This document shows, in pieces, positions 32,906 to 41,214 of a DNA stretch of 64,000 bases (the stretch's first letter is position 1; every line of letters begins with the position of its first letter). Where the stretch lies: contig NZ_CP090349.1 of NCBI RefSeq assembly GCF_021398735.1, positions 1,246,501 to 1,310,500 of the forward strand. Direction: 5' to 3'. A model generated the notes under the pieces. The model was not told the DNA's origin, did not search any database, and saw nothing but the letters and a program-made list of their open reading frames with translations. Position numbers and translations under genes: made by a program. The DNA comes from Methylobacterium oryzae (GTDB lineage: Bacteria > Pseudomonadota > Alphaproteobacteria > Rhizobiales > Beijerinckiaceae).

Positions 32906-33804
32906 GCCTCGACGGCCGCCTTGCGGGCGGCCTCGGCGGCCGGCGCTTCCACCGGATGGCGGGGCCGTGTCCGGCCGGTCGCGGCCAGCACGATGTAGGT
33001 CAGGCCGACGATCATCATCGGCACGCACAGCAGCATGCCCATGGTCACGCCGCCGCCCATCGGACCGAGATGGTCGCCGAACAGGAAGCCGAGCTGGCGA
33101 TCCGGCTCGCGGAAGAACTCGCAGAAGGTCCGGGCCAGCGCGTAGCCGAGGACGAAGATGCCGCCGAGGAGCCCGGGCTTGCGGAAGCCGAACCGGCGGA
33201 CGCTGACCGCCATCACGATGAACAGCAGCAGGCCCTCGGTGGCGGCCTCGTAGAGCTGGCTCGGGTGGCGCGGCAGCGGGCCGCCGCTCGGGAACACGAT
33301 CGCGTAAGGGAAGTCCGGCGCCGCGCGGCCCCAGAGCTCGCCGTTCACGAAATTGGCGATCCGGCCGAAGAACAGGCCGATCGGCACCACCACGGCGCCG
33401 ATATCGAGGAGCGTGTAGGCGTTGAGACCTTTCCCGCGGGCAAACAGCACGAAGGCCAGGATGGCCCCGATGAAGCCGCCGTGGAACGACATGCCGCCAT
33501 TGCGGATCGCCAGGATCTCCCACGGATCGGCGATGTACATCGGCAGATTGTAGAACAGCACGTAGCCGATCCGCCCGCCGAGCACGACGCCGAGCGCCAC
33601 CCAGACGACGAGGTCGTCGATGTCGACGACCTGCGGGCGCTTCACCACGCCCCAGAGGCTGTCGGCCATGACGAGGCGGCGCGCGTAATACCAGCCGCCG
33701 ATCAGGCCGGCGATGTAGGCGAGCGCGTACCATTTGATCGTGATCGGCCCGATCGCGATCGCCACCGGATCGATGGCCGGAAAGGGCAGGGCGAGGAGCG
33801 GCAT
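32902..33804 (-). CDS. lgt: Prolipoprotein diacylglyceryl transferase
   Basis: Lgt moves diacylglycerol from phosphatidylglycerol to the lipobox cysteine of prolipoproteins in the inner membrane, the first step of lipoprotein maturation. The 300-residue protein has seven membrane segments and the signatures MSFHGGFIGA, GRIANFVNGELWGR (with the essential Arg and Asn-Gly-Glu) and HPSQLYEA, then LARTFCEFFREPD. The C-terminal Ala/Glu-rich 25 residues are a cytosolic tail. Coupled to the methyltransferase gene by GTGA. Confidence 0.97.
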   Translation of the reverse strand: MPLLALPFPAIDPVAIAIGPITIKWYALAYIAGLIGGWYYARRLVMADSLWGVVKRPQVVDIDDLVVWVALGVVLGGRIGYVLFYNLPMYIADPWEILAIRNGGMSFHGGFIGAILAFVLFARGKGLNAYTLLDIGAVVVPIGLFFGRIANFVNGELWGRAAPDFPYAIVFPSGGPLPRHPSQLYEAATEGLLLFIVMAVSVRRFGFRKPGLLGGIFVLGYALARTFCEFFREPDRQLGFLFGDHLGPMGGGVTMGMLLCVPMMIVGLTYIVLAATGRTRPRHPVEAPAAEAARKAAVEA

Positions 33805-33886
33805 CTAACTCACCTCCGGGGCGGCCGGATTGGACGCCGGAGGGGCGACGCGTCAAGCCCGGGCGCACGCTCCCGGAACGGAGGCC

Positions 33887-34801
33887 TCAGCCGCGCACGA
33901 ACAAGAAGCCGTGTCCGTCCGGGCCGGCGCAGTAGGCTGCCGTGCCGTCGGCGGAGGTCCGCGGCGTTCGCCCGCTCTCGCGCAGGCGCCGCGACAGGGC
34001 CCGCGGATCCGCTGCGGTGAACAGGTAGCGGGTGGCGGCCCGGTCGGCGGGCTCGACGACGAGCCGTGGCTCTGTCGCGGGCGTGCGGTAATGCAGGAGC
34101 TCCACGTGCGGCGCGGGGTCCGGCGGCGCCAGGGCGATCACGTCGACCTGCGGATCGTCGACTCCGTCGAGGCGCGCTTGCTCCGGCCCGCGGTTCAGGC
34201 CGCGCTCCGTCACCGCCAGCCCGAGGGGGCCGGTCAGGAAGGCCAGGGTGGCGTCGAGGTCGGTGACGGTGATCGCCGAGTGATCGATCCCCAGGAACAG
34301 GCCCGGCGGGTCGCGCCAGCGGGCGGCCGCGGGTCCGTCGGGGAAGAAGATCAGCTCCAGGGGATGCCCGTCGGGGTCGCGGAACTTGTAGGCGATCACG
34401 CCCCCCGTGGAGGCCGGCAGGCGCTGCGGCCCGCCACGGCTGATCGGCGTCGGGGCGAGCCGTGCCAGTCGCGCGGCCGCGGCTTCCATGTCGCGGACCG
34501 GGATCGCGAGGTGCTGGAAGAACGGGTCGGTCGCCGCGGGATCGGCCGGGTAGGGCGCGCCGGGCGGATCGACCGCCAGGAAGGTCACGGTCTGCCCGCC
34601 GAGGCGCATGCGCAGCTGGGTGGCGCGCCGGTCCGCGAGCCCCATCGCCTCCGCCTGCGCGGCGGGAACCGGCTCCGGCGGGGCGGCCCGCGCGAAGCCG
34701 AGCCCGTCCCGGTAGAAGGCCTCCGTGACGGCGAGGTCCGCGACCGTGCGGCCGAACCCCGTGAGGGCCCGCACGCCGCCCTCGGGAGCGGTGCCGCTCA
34801 C
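33887..34801 (-). CDS. VOC-family protein with two vicinal-oxygen-chelate domains
   Basis: A 304-residue protein; its GTG start overlaps the stop of the SMP-30 gene as GTGA. It has two VOC modules, from about residue 8 (VRALTGFGRTVADLAVTEAFY) and from about 170 (LGIDHSAITVTDLDATLAF). YKFRDPDGHPLELIFF in the first and AAYCAGPDGHGFLFVRG in the last are metal-site or strand motifs of glyoxalase/dioxygenase relatives. Enzymes of this fold open rings, isomerise or bind small molecules. The partner genes suggest a sugar-acid or lactone pathway, but the substrate is unknown. Confidence 0.85.
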   Translation of the reverse strand: MSGTAPEGGVRALTGFGRTVADLAVTEAFYRDGLGFARAAPPEPVPAAQAEAMGLADRRATQLRMRLGGQTVTFLAVDPPGAPYPADPAATDPFFQHLAIPVRDMEAAAARLARLAPTPISRGGPQRLPASTGGVIAYKFRDPDGHPLELIFFPDGPAAARWRDPPGLFLGIDHSAITVTDLDATLAFLTGPLGLAVTERGLNRGPEQARLDGVDDPQVDVIALAPPDPAPHVELLHYRTPATEPRLVVEPADRAATRYLFTAADPRALSRRLRESGRTPRTSADGTAAYCAGPDGHGFLFVRG

Positions 34802-35700
34802 AGGAGCGGCGCTCCCCGCACGTTCACGTAGATCGCGTAGAGCGCCTGCGAGGCGCACAGGAAAAGGCGGCTGCCGTTGCGTCCGCCGAAGGTGAGATTG
34901 GCGACCGTCGCGGGCACGAAAATCTTGCCGACCAGCTCGCCGCCGGGGTCGATGCAGTGGACCCCGTCCCCGGCGCTCGACCAGACATTGCCGTGCTCGT
35001 CGCACCGGATGCCGTCGGCGTTGCCCGGCGCGATCCGGCAGAACACGTCGCCGCCTGACAGGCTGCCGTCCTCGGCCACGTCGAAGACGCGCACGTGCTG
35101 GAGCGGATCGGTGTCGAACTGCAGCCCGGTCTCGACGATGTAGAGTCTGCGCTCGTCGGGCGAGAAGCAGAGCCCGTTCGGCCCCTGGAAATCGTCGGCC
35201 ACCACCCGCAGCGAGCCGTCGCGCGGATCGAAGCGGTAGACGGCGGCGGGCAGCTCGGATTCCTGCTTGCCGCCCTCGTAGTCGGTCTGGATGCCGTAGG
35301 GCGGGTCCGAGAACCAGATCGTCCCGTCCGACTTGCAGACGATGTCGTTGGGCGAGTTCAGGCGTCGCCCCCGGTAATGCTCGACCAGGCCCGTGACCCG
35401 CCCGTCGAGCTCGGTCCGATGGATGCGCCGGCCGCGGTGCGAGCAGGACAGCATCCGCCCCTGGCGGTCGCGGGCGTGGCCGTTCTCGAAGTCGCTCGCC
35501 TCGCGGTAGACGCTCAGGCCGGCGGATTCCGACCAGCGCATTACCCGGTTGTTGGGGAGGTCCGAGAACAGGAGCTCGTCGCGGTCGCCGAACCAGACCG
35601 GGCCCTCGGTCCAGCGGAACCCGTCCGCGAGCTTCTGCAGCGGCGCGTTCGGCAGGATGTAGGCCTTGAAGCGCGGCTGCGTGAGTTCGAAGCCGTCCAT
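34798..35700 (-). CDS. SMP-30/gluconolactonase-family lactonase
   Basis: A 300-residue six-bladed beta-propeller hydrolase. Metal ligands are recognisable: Glu in FRWTEGPVWFGD near residue 32, Asn in GRRLNSPNDIV, Asn in QGPNGLCFSPD and Asp in NADGIRCDEHGNVW. Such enzymes open sugar lactones to acids. It sits in a three-gene operon, 10 bases after the cupin gene and overlapping the VOC gene. A paralogue with the same motifs in the same order is at 62170-63108. Confidence 0.9.
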   Translation of the reverse strand: MDGFELTQPRFKAYILPNAPLQKLADGFRWTEGPVWFGDRDELLFSDLPNNRVMRWSESAGLSVYREASDFENGHARDRQGRMLSCSHRGRRIHRTELDGRVTGLVEHYRGRRLNSPNDIVCKSDGTIWFSDPPYGIQTDYEGGKQESELPAAVYRFDPRDGSLRVVADDFQGPNGLCFSPDERRLYIVETGLQFDTDPLQHVRVFDVAEDGSLSGGDVFCRIAPGNADGIRCDEHGNVWSSAGDGVHCIDPGGELVGKIFVPATVANLTFGGRNGSRLFLCASQALYAIYVNVRGAPLL

Positions 35701-35710
35701 GGAGCCGCCC

Positions 35711-36160
35711 CTACTTGAAGCGGCCGGGCTGATTGACGGTCGGCTCGACCTGCAGCCCGGTCACGATCATCGTGCAGGGCTCGTCACCCACCGTCCCGGA
35801 CAGGTGGCCCTTCCGGCCGTCCCGCGCCTTGGTGTTCTGGTCCTCGCCCATCATCAGCTCGCCCGGGCCCATCTCGACCCGGTGGCCGTCCATCGTCTCG
35901 ACGAACCAGCGGCCCGACAGGACGGCGATCCATTGCGGCCGCGGATTCTCGTGCCACTCGCCGACCCAGCCGACCGGCAGGACCGTGAAGGTCACGACCG
36001 ACGGCGCCGGGTCCATCTTATCGTTCCACTGCGGCGCGGTCTCGGGGTTGATCCCCTCGAACTTGAACCGCTCGAGGTGGAACAGCTCCTGGCGGCTGAC
36101 ACCCTCCGCATCGGTGTAGACGTGCCAGTACGGCATCTTCGGAGGGGTCGGCTCGCTCAT
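35711..36160 (-). CDS. Cupin-domain protein
   Basis: A 149-residue single cupin. GWVGEWHENPRPQWIAVLSGRWFVE carries the first motif, read as its parts GEWHENP and QWIAVLSGRW; GPGELMMGEDQNTKA corresponds to the second motif with the metal ligands replaced in part, and SGTVGDEPCTMIV closes the barrel. Members of this layout in sugar or aromatic catabolic operons are often isomerases or of unknown role. First gene of the operon cupin/SMP-30/VOC. Confidence 0.8.
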   Translation of the reverse strand: MSEPTPPKMPYWHVYTDAEGVSRQELFHLERFKFEGINPETAPQWNDKMDPAPSVVTFTVLPVGWVGEWHENPRPQWIAVLSGRWFVETMDGHRVEMGPGELMMGEDQNTKARDGRKGHLSGTVGDEPCTMIVTGLQVEPTVNQPGRFK

Positions 36161-36283
36161 CGTCGCTCCTGCCGCGGCGGGACACACCCTCCCACAACGG
36201 CCGGGCTTGGCGATGGTTCGCGGCTCCCGACGAAGGCCAGAACGACCGGGACATCGCTCCGAGTCCCGGTCAGCAAAGCTCCT

Positions 36284-36380
36284 CACCGTCCTTGCGAGCG
36301 GAGCGAAGCAACCCAGCCGGCGCCACACTCGGCGATCGCGCGCCGGCCCGGCTCGCCTCGCCGCGCTCGCGATGACGGCG
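36284..36380. repeat. Interspersed palindromic repeat element after dnaB
   Basis: Two 28-base arms (36284-36311 and 36353-36380) are inverted copies that match at 21 of 28 positions, with a 41-base GC-rich middle. The arm core, CTTGCGAGCGGAGCGAAGCA, is very close to a repeat sequence I know to recur many times in Bradyrhizobium and Methylobacterium genomes. It ends 7 bases from the dnaB stop and could act as its transcript end. It lies in the 226-base gap before the cupin gene. Confidence 0.7.
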
Positions 36381-36386
36381 CGACGC

Positions 36387-37874
36387 TCACATCTGCTCGG
36401 GGATCCGGTCCGTCTGCGCGAGGTTCGAGAACCGGGTGATGTTCGCGTCGAACTGCAGCTCCACGGTGCCGGTGGGGCCGTGACGCTGCTTGCCGAGGAT
36501 CACCTCGGCCTTGCCGTGGACGCGCTGCATCTCGGCTTCCCAGGCGAAGAACTCCTCGGTCCCTTCGCGGGGCTTCTTGTTCCCGACGTAGTACTCCTCG
36601 CGGAACACGAACATGACGACGTCGGCGTCCTGCTCGATCGAGCCCGACTCGCGCAGGTCGGCGAGCTGCGGACGCTTATCGTCGCGGTTCTCCACCTGAC
36701 GGGAGAGCTGCGACAGGCCGATGATCGGAACCGCCAGCTCCTTGGCGAGCGCCTTCATGCCCGTCGTGATCTCGGTCATCTCCTGCACGCGGTTGTCGCT
36801 GCGCTTGCCCGAGCCCGAGAGGAGCTGGAGGTAGTCGACGATCAGCAGGTCGAGGCCCTTCTGGCGCTTCAGGCGCCGGGCCCGGGCGGCGAGCTGGGCG
36901 ATCGAGATGCCGCCGCTCTGGTCGATGTAGAACGGGATCGTCTGCATGTCCCGGGCGGCGTCGGTGATCTTGTAGAAATCCTCGGGCCGGATGTCGCCGC
37001 GGCGGATCTTGTACGAGGGCACGCCCGACTGCTCTGCGATGATGCGGGTCGCGAGCTGCTCGGCCGACATTTCCAGCGAGAAGAAGCCCACGATGCCGCC
37101 GTTCACGGTCCGGGTCGTGCCGTCCGGCTGCTTCTCGCCGCGGTAGGCCTTGGCGATGTTGAAGGCGATGTTGGTCACCAGCGAGGTCTTGCCCATGGCC
37201 GGGCGGCCCGCGAGGATGATCAGATCGGAGGGCTGCAGGCCGCCCATCTTGGCGTCGAGGTCGGACAGACCCGTGGCGATGCCCGAGAGCTTGCCGTCGC
37301 GCTGGTAGGCCTTGGCGGCCATGTCGACCGCGGCGGTCAGCGCGTCCGAGAATTTCTGGAAGCCGCCGTCGTAGCGTCCGGCCTCGGCCAGCTCGTAGAG
37401 CCGGCGCTCGGTCTCCTCGATCTGGTCCCGGGGCGCCTGCTCCACCGGCGCCTCGTAGGCGCCGTTCACCAGATCCTCGCCGATGGTGATCAGCCGGCGG
37501 CGGATGGCGAGGTCGTAGATCGTGCGGCCGTACTCACCGGCGTTGATCACCGTCGTCGCGTCGGCGGCGAGGCGCGCGAGGTACTGCATCACCGTCTGGC
37601 CGCCGAAATCGGCGTCGCCCAGATAGGTCTTCATGGTGATGGGCGTGGCGAGCTTGCCGGCCTTGATCAGGGAGGCCGCCACCGTGAAGATCTGCTGGTG
37701 GGCATCCTCCATGAAGTGCTCGGCCAGCAGGAAGTCCGACACCCGATAATAGGCGTCGTTGTTCACCAGGATCGCGCCCAGCAGCGCCTGCTCCGCGTCG
37801 ATGTTGTGCGGGGCGACGCGGTACTCGGCCTGGACCGCTTCGAGCTTGGCCGTGAGCGCATTGGGCAAGGCCAT
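36387..37874 (-). CDS. dnaB: Replicative DNA helicase
   Basis: The hexameric helicase that opens the fork. The 495 residues have the N-terminal primase-binding domain (HNIDAEQALLGAILVNNDAY at ~23-42) and the RecA-like motor with Walker A GRPAMGKTS at 223-231, FFSLEMSAEQLATRI, LLIVDYLQLLSG and GLSQLSRQVENRDDKRPQLA with the arginine finger region. The ATG at 37874 is the usual start; an upstream in-frame ATG at 37922 is less likely. It follows the ribosomal operon on the same strand, as in many alphaproteobacteria. Confidence 0.97.
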   Translation of the reverse strand: MALPNALTAKLEAVQAEYRVAPHNIDAEQALLGAILVNNDAYYRVSDFLLAEHFMEDAHQQIFTVAASLIKAGKLATPITMKTYLGDADFGGQTVMQYLARLAADATTVINAGEYGRTIYDLAIRRRLITIGEDLVNGAYEAPVEQAPRDQIEETERRLYELAEAGRYDGGFQKFSDALTAAVDMAAKAYQRDGKLSGIATGLSDLDAKMGGLQPSDLIILAGRPAMGKTSLVTNIAFNIAKAYRGEKQPDGTTRTVNGGIVGFFSLEMSAEQLATRIIAEQSGVPSYKIRRGDIRPEDFYKITDAARDMQTIPFYIDQSGGISIAQLAARARRLKRQKGLDLLIVDYLQLLSGSGKRSDNRVQEMTEITTGMKALAKELAVPIIGLSQLSRQVENRDDKRPQLADLRESGSIEQDADVVMFVFREEYYVGNKKPREGTEEFFAWEAEMQRVHGKAEVILGKQRHGPTGTVELQFDANITRFSNLAQTDRIPEQM

Positions 37875-38000
37875 CGGCGGACGACTCCGTATCAGGCGCC
37901 GCGGCGGGCGCGCCAGGATCACACCGCACGACCTTGGCGCCGGTATGGTTACCGAAGCCTAGCCGACGGCCGGTTCTGCCGGGCCGGGGCGCGGAAAAGC

Positions 38001-38035
38001 GGACGCCCGCCGACTCTCGCGAGGGGCGGGCGTCC
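38001..38035 (-). terminator. Intrinsic terminator of the ribosomal operon
   Basis: A perfect 11-bp stem (GGACGCCCGCC with GGCGGGCGTCC), 13-base loop. On the minus strand it is followed within two bases by TTTT. It is the best terminator candidate for the rpsF-rpsR-DUF2232-rplI transcript, 150 bases past the rplI stop. Confidence 0.75.
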
Positions 38036-38145
38036 ATGCTGGAACAAAACTGGAACGTGTCAAGTCTCGGGGACCATCATCCCCAGTGTTCACCGGTATA
38101 CACGGCGGGGTCGGCCTCGCGGCTCGGCCACGCCGCCGCAGGCCC

Positions 38146-38169
38146 GACCGGCCGGTTGGCCGGCCGGTC
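38146..38169 (-). terminator. 10-bp hairpin directly after rplI
   Basis: GACCGGCCGG and CCGGCCGGTC pair perfectly around a 4-base loop, starting 17 bases after the rplI stop. There is no T-run. It may stabilise the 3' end or be a first, partial terminator. Confidence 0.5.
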
Positions 38170-38186
38170 AAGCCTGCAACCGGGGA

Positions 38187-38759
38187 TCAGCCGCGGTCGT
38201 CGGCGCCCTCGCCGGCATCGGCCAGCGCCTGACCGACCTCGAGGCCGAGGTCGTCGAGGTTGAACGCCTCGCGCTCGGTCACCGACTCGCCGCGGGCCTG
38301 ACGCTCGGCCTCCTCGGGGCTGCGGGCGACGTTGACGGTGATCTCCACCTCGACCTCGGGGTGCAGCACCACCGGGACCGTGTGAAGGCCCAGCGTCTTG
38401 ATCGGCTGGTTCAGGGTGAACTGACCGCGATCGACCGTGAAGCCCTCCTTCGCGACGACCTCGGCGAGGTCGCGGGTCGAGACCGAGCCGTACAGAACGC
38501 CGGTCTCGCCGGACTGACGGATGAGGACGAAGCTCTGGCCGTTCAGCTTCTCGGCGACGACCTCGGCGTCCTTCTTGCGGTCGAGGTTGCGAGCCTCGAG
38601 CTGGGCGCGCTGGGCCTCGAAGTGCTTCTTGTTGGCTTCCGTCGCGCGCAGGGCCTTGCCGCGGGCGAGCAGGAAGTTGCGGGCGAAGCCCGGACGGACA
38701 TTCACGGTCTCGCCCATCTGGCCCAGCTTGGCCACGCGCTCGAGCAGGATCACTTCCAT
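38187..38759 (-). CDS. rplI: 50S ribosomal protein L9
   Basis: L9 binds 23S rRNA and helps keep the reading frame. The 190 residues show the N-terminal RNA-binding fold ([34 protein letters not shown]), the long connecting helix ([22 protein letters not shown]) and the C-terminal domain ([31 protein letters not shown]). An extra 40-residue acidic tail ([20 protein letters not shown]) goes beyond the E. coli length of about 149 and is usual in alphaproteobacteria. Last gene of the operon. Confidence 0.97.
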   Translation of the reverse strand: MEVILLERVAKLGQMGETVNVRPGFARNFLLARGKALRATEANKKHFEAQRAQLEARNLDRKKDAEVVAEKLNGQSFVLIRQSGETGVLYGSVSTRDLAEVVAKEGFTVDRGQFTLNQPIKTLGLHTVPVVLHPEVEVEITVNVARSPEEAERQARGESVTEREAFNLDDLGLEVGQALADAGEGADDRG

Positions 38760-38800
38760 GGTCTTTCTCCTTCAGGTGTTCGGCCACGCGGGCCGGGGTC

Positions 38801-39850
38801 TCACGGCGCCGGATCGCCCTTGGGGCGTCGGCGGTCGAGGGCTGTGTCGGCGAGGCCGAACAGGGTCAGGGCGACCAGGGCGATGCCCTGGGTCACGAAC
38901 AGGATCAGGTACATGCCGAACAGCATGAGCCCGCGCCCCGGCCGGCCGCGGGAGCGGTCGTGGAAGGCGGCGAGCCCCTGGAGGGCGAAGGCGGCGCTGA
39001 ACGCGCCGAGCAGCGCGACCCCGAACACGCCGACATAGCCGGGCGCGAAGCACATCCCGACGGCCGCCGCGACCGCCACGAGCGTGCTGCGCGGCATGGC
39101 GGTCGAGGGGATGTCGGGCCAGGGCCGCGGCAGGCGGCCGGAGATCTTCACGATCCGGGCCGACGCCCAGAGGTAGAAGGCCAGCAGCAGGGCGAGGCCG
39201 TTCGCCGCGAAGGCGGGCACGACGCGGGCGAGGGCGTCCGCCACCTCGGCCCGCGTCACGTCCGCCGGGTCGGCGTCGGCCTGCGGGGCCGGACCGGGCG
39301 TCGCCGCCCCGTCCTTGCCGCCCGCCTCGCCGCCGGTCGAGGGCGCGTCGGCGCGCGGGGCATCTGCGCGCGGGGTCTCGGGGGACGGGCGGGCGGAGGG
39401 CAGCCGCGTCTGGACCAGGGTCTGGGCGAGCCCGCGCAGCTGCGCGTCGAAGGCGGCGTGGTTCGGCGACGACAGGACCGCGATGGCGATGAAGGCGAGG
39501 GCGGCCGTGGCGGCGATCCAGCCGAGCAGGCGGCCGGTCGGGTACCATTCGAGGCCGGCGGGCGTCTCGCGCCCGAGGAGCGCGAGGTAGGCGATCCACC
39601 AGGCGGGCAGGGCGATGTAGGCCGCGAAGGCCAGTCCCAGGAAGGGCGCGATCACCAGGACCAGCGCGAGGCTGCCGGCGGCGGCCGCGGCGAGCGCGGC
39701 CTTGTGGCTCCAGCCCAGGCCGACGATCAGGATCGGAAGCGGCGCCACGAGGTAGAGCAGGATCGCGAGCGGCGTCGCCTTCAGCAGCACCCCGAACAGG
39801 AGTGCGGAGACGAGGCCCGCGCCGATACCGATGCCGATGTGCTGTGCCAT
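38801..39850 (-). CDS. DUF2232 membrane protein
   Basis: A 349-residue membrane protein with about eight helices, for example LVSALLFGVLLKATPLAILLY and AFAANGLALLLAFYLW, and a polar Pro/Ala/Asp-rich loop near residues 155-195 (SARPSPETPRADAPRADAPS). DUF2232 is known from alphaproteobacteria and Firmicutes, where it lies beside rplI and rpsR. It resembles small ECF-type or S-component-like membrane proteins, but no transport role is proven. Its position inside a ribosomal operon suggests high, growth-linked expression. Confidence 0.85.
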   Translation of the reverse strand: MAQHIGIGIGAGLVSALLFGVLLKATPLAILLYLVAPLPILIVGLGWSHKAALAAAAAGSLALVLVIAPFLGLAFAAYIALPAWWIAYLALLGRETPAGLEWYPTGRLLGWIAATAALAFIAIAVLSSPNHAAFDAQLRGLAQTLVQTRLPSARPSPETPRADAPRADAPSTGGEAGGKDGAATPGPAPQADADPADVTRAEVADALARVVPAFAANGLALLLAFYLWASARIVKISGRLPRPWPDIPSTAMPRSTLVAVAAAVGMCFAPGYVGVFGVALLGAFSAAFALQGLAAFHDRSRGRPGRGLMLFGMYLILFVTQGIALVALTLFGLADTALDRRRPKGDPAP

Positions 39851-39978
39851 GAATTCCGCTGTCCCGCTGCCGGTACGGCAGGGTTAGAGGCGGCTACGCG
39901 CCCCAACGATCGGGCGGCGCGAGCCGCCCTCTGGGAGGGCCGGCCCGGGCAGATGCCGGGCCGGCGGGTTCTGATGGC

Positions 39979-40230
39979 CTACTTGATCACGTAGGGCAGC
40001 AGGCCGAGGAAGCGGGCGCGCTTGATCGCCTGGGCGAGCTCGCGCTGCTTCTTGGCCGAGACCGCGGTGATCCGCGACGGCACGATCTTGCCGCGCTCGG
40101 ACACGTAGCGGGACAGGAGCTTGACGTCCTTGTAGTCGATCTTCGGCGCGTTCGCGCCGGAGAACGGGCAGGTCTTGCGACGACGGAAGAAGGGACGGCG
40201 TCCGCCGCCCGCACCAGCACCGAATGCCAT
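39979..40230 (-). CDS. rpsR: 30S ribosomal protein S18
   Basis: S18 pairs with S6 on the 30S platform. The 83 residues contain the signature [20 protein letters not shown], then [17 protein letters not shown] and [23 protein letters not shown]. The Gly/Ala-rich first 10 residues are normal in this order. It follows rpsF by 3 bases, in keeping with the S6-S18 complex being made from one mRNA. Confidence 0.98.
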   Translation of the reverse strand: MAFGAGAGGGRRPFFRRRKTCPFSGANAPKIDYKDVKLLSRYVSERGKIVPSRITAVSAKKQRELAQAIKRARFLGLLPYVIK

Positions 40231-40233
40231 GGG

Positions 40234-40695
40234 TTAGCCCTCCCCGCCGAAGCTGCGCTCGCCGCGGTCACCGCGATCGCCGCGGTCACCACGGTCGCCG
40301 CCGAAGCCGCCACCGCCGAAGCCCTCGTCATCGCGACGACGGCCGCGCTCGCGATCCTTGCGGTCGTCGCGGTCGCGCTTCTGCATCATGGCGGACGGCT
40401 CGGAATCGAGCTCCTCGACCCGGATGGTCATGAAGCGCAGCACGTCCTCGGAGATCTGCATCTGGCGCTCCATCTCGGCGATGGCGGCCGGCGGGGCGTC
40501 GATGTTGAGGAGGGCGAAGTGCGCCTTGCGGTTCTTCTTGATCCGGTAGGCGAGGGACTTCACGCCCCACATCTCGATCTTCTCGAGACGGCCACCGTTC
40601 TGCTCGATCACACCCTTGTAGGTGTCGATCATCGTCTCGACCTGCTGGGACGTCACGTCCTGGCGGGCCAAGAGCACATGCTCGTAGAGAGGCAT
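40234..40695 (-). CDS. rpsF: 30S ribosomal protein S6 with an RGD-rich repeat tail
   Basis: A 153-residue S6. The core is standard: [53 protein letters not shown] and [14 protein letters not shown]. The C-terminal 45 residues are a basic/acidic low-complexity tail, [15 protein letters not shown] then Gly-rich, ending in repeats of GDR encoded by a 9-base tandem (40261-40299). E. coli S6 also has a tail, of glutamates added by RimK, but this one is quite different. A long leader separates it from its likely promoter. Confidence 0.96.
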   Translation of the reverse strand: MPLYEHVLLARQDVTSQQVETMIDTYKGVIEQNGGRLEKIEMWGVKSLAYRIKKNRKAHFALLNIDAPPAAIAEMERQMQISEDVLRFMTIRVEELDSEPSAMMQKRDRDDRKDRERGRRRDDEGFGGGGFGGDRGDRGDRGDRGERSFGGEG

Positions 40696-40915
40696 TGTCG
40701 GGCCTTTCATCGTCAAAAGGAGCCCGGCCGCCGGAAGGCGGCTGATTCGGGCCGGTTCATCTCGCGCTACGCTCGGCGCCAAGCCCTTCGAGCCGATTTT
40801 CAGGCCCGAGCGGTTGATCGAAGGCGGAGACACCGGACGACGGGATCTGGGAGAGCCCTGTGCCGCGAGCGGCACCGTCCGTTCAGCCCCCGGCCGGAGC
40901 GAACGCGAGGGGCGG

Positions 40916-40944
40916 CGCATAGTCGGTTTTTCGCGACCTGGCAA
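40916..40944 (-). promoter_or_regulatory. Probable sigma-70-type promoter of the rpsF operon
   Basis: On the minus strand, TTGCCA (bases 40944-40939) and TATGCG (40921-40916) are spaced by 17 bases. The -35 fits alphaproteobacterial housekeeping promoters, the -10 less well. It predicts a leader of about 215 bases before the S6 start. Confidence 0.45.
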
Positions 40945-40986
40945 GGTCGTGGCAAGGTCGCGTCGTGGGTCGCGGCTTGGGTGGCG

Positions 40987-41021
40987 GGCCCGAACTCCCC
41001 GCGGCCGCGGGGATTCGGGCC
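40987..41021. repeat. 35-base near-perfect palindrome
   Basis: A perfect 16-bp centre, CCCCGCGGCCGCGGGG (40997-41012), is extended by GGCCCGAA on the left and TTCGGGCC on the right, with only CT and A unpaired. The two sides make 16 pairs. It lies between divergent rpsF and hpnA, so it is not at the 3' end of either. Confidence 0.7.
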
Positions 41022-41214
41022 GCGCGTCCCGTGCCGGGCCCTGCCGGGACGGCCCCGCCTGTTGTGCGGAACACGCCCACGGGCGCGTGCCGCGCCGCGG
41101 CGCGACCCTGTCCGGCACCGCTCAAGCTTGCCGCTCGGGCGGTTCGATGACACAAGCGCGGCGCGGCTGGGGATCCCCGGCCGCACTGGTTTTCGGTAAT
41201 CCTCCAGATCCGCG

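Larger units (their letters stand above)
37875..38186. other. rplI-dnaB intergenic region with two hairpins
   Basis: The 312 bases between the rplI stop and dnaB start contain a perfect 10-bp hairpin near rplI and an 11-bp hairpin further on, described separately. The remaining bases next to dnaB likely hold its promoter, but no clear -35/-10 pair stands out. No gene seen. Confidence 0.5.
40696..41214. other. Divergent region between rpsF and hpnA: leader, promoter and long palindrome
   Basis: These 519 bases hold no credible gene. Next to rpsF lies a probable 5' leader of about 215 bases; S6-S18 leaders bind the protein pair in many bacteria, but I cannot confirm the conserved CCG element. 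Then come a sigma-70-like promoter for rpsF (40916-40944), a run of TTTTT with paired GGCAAGGTCG repeats (40940-40961), and a large palindrome (40987-41021). The remaining 190 bases before hpnA must carry the hopanoid promoter, not identified with confidence. Confidence 0.5.
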
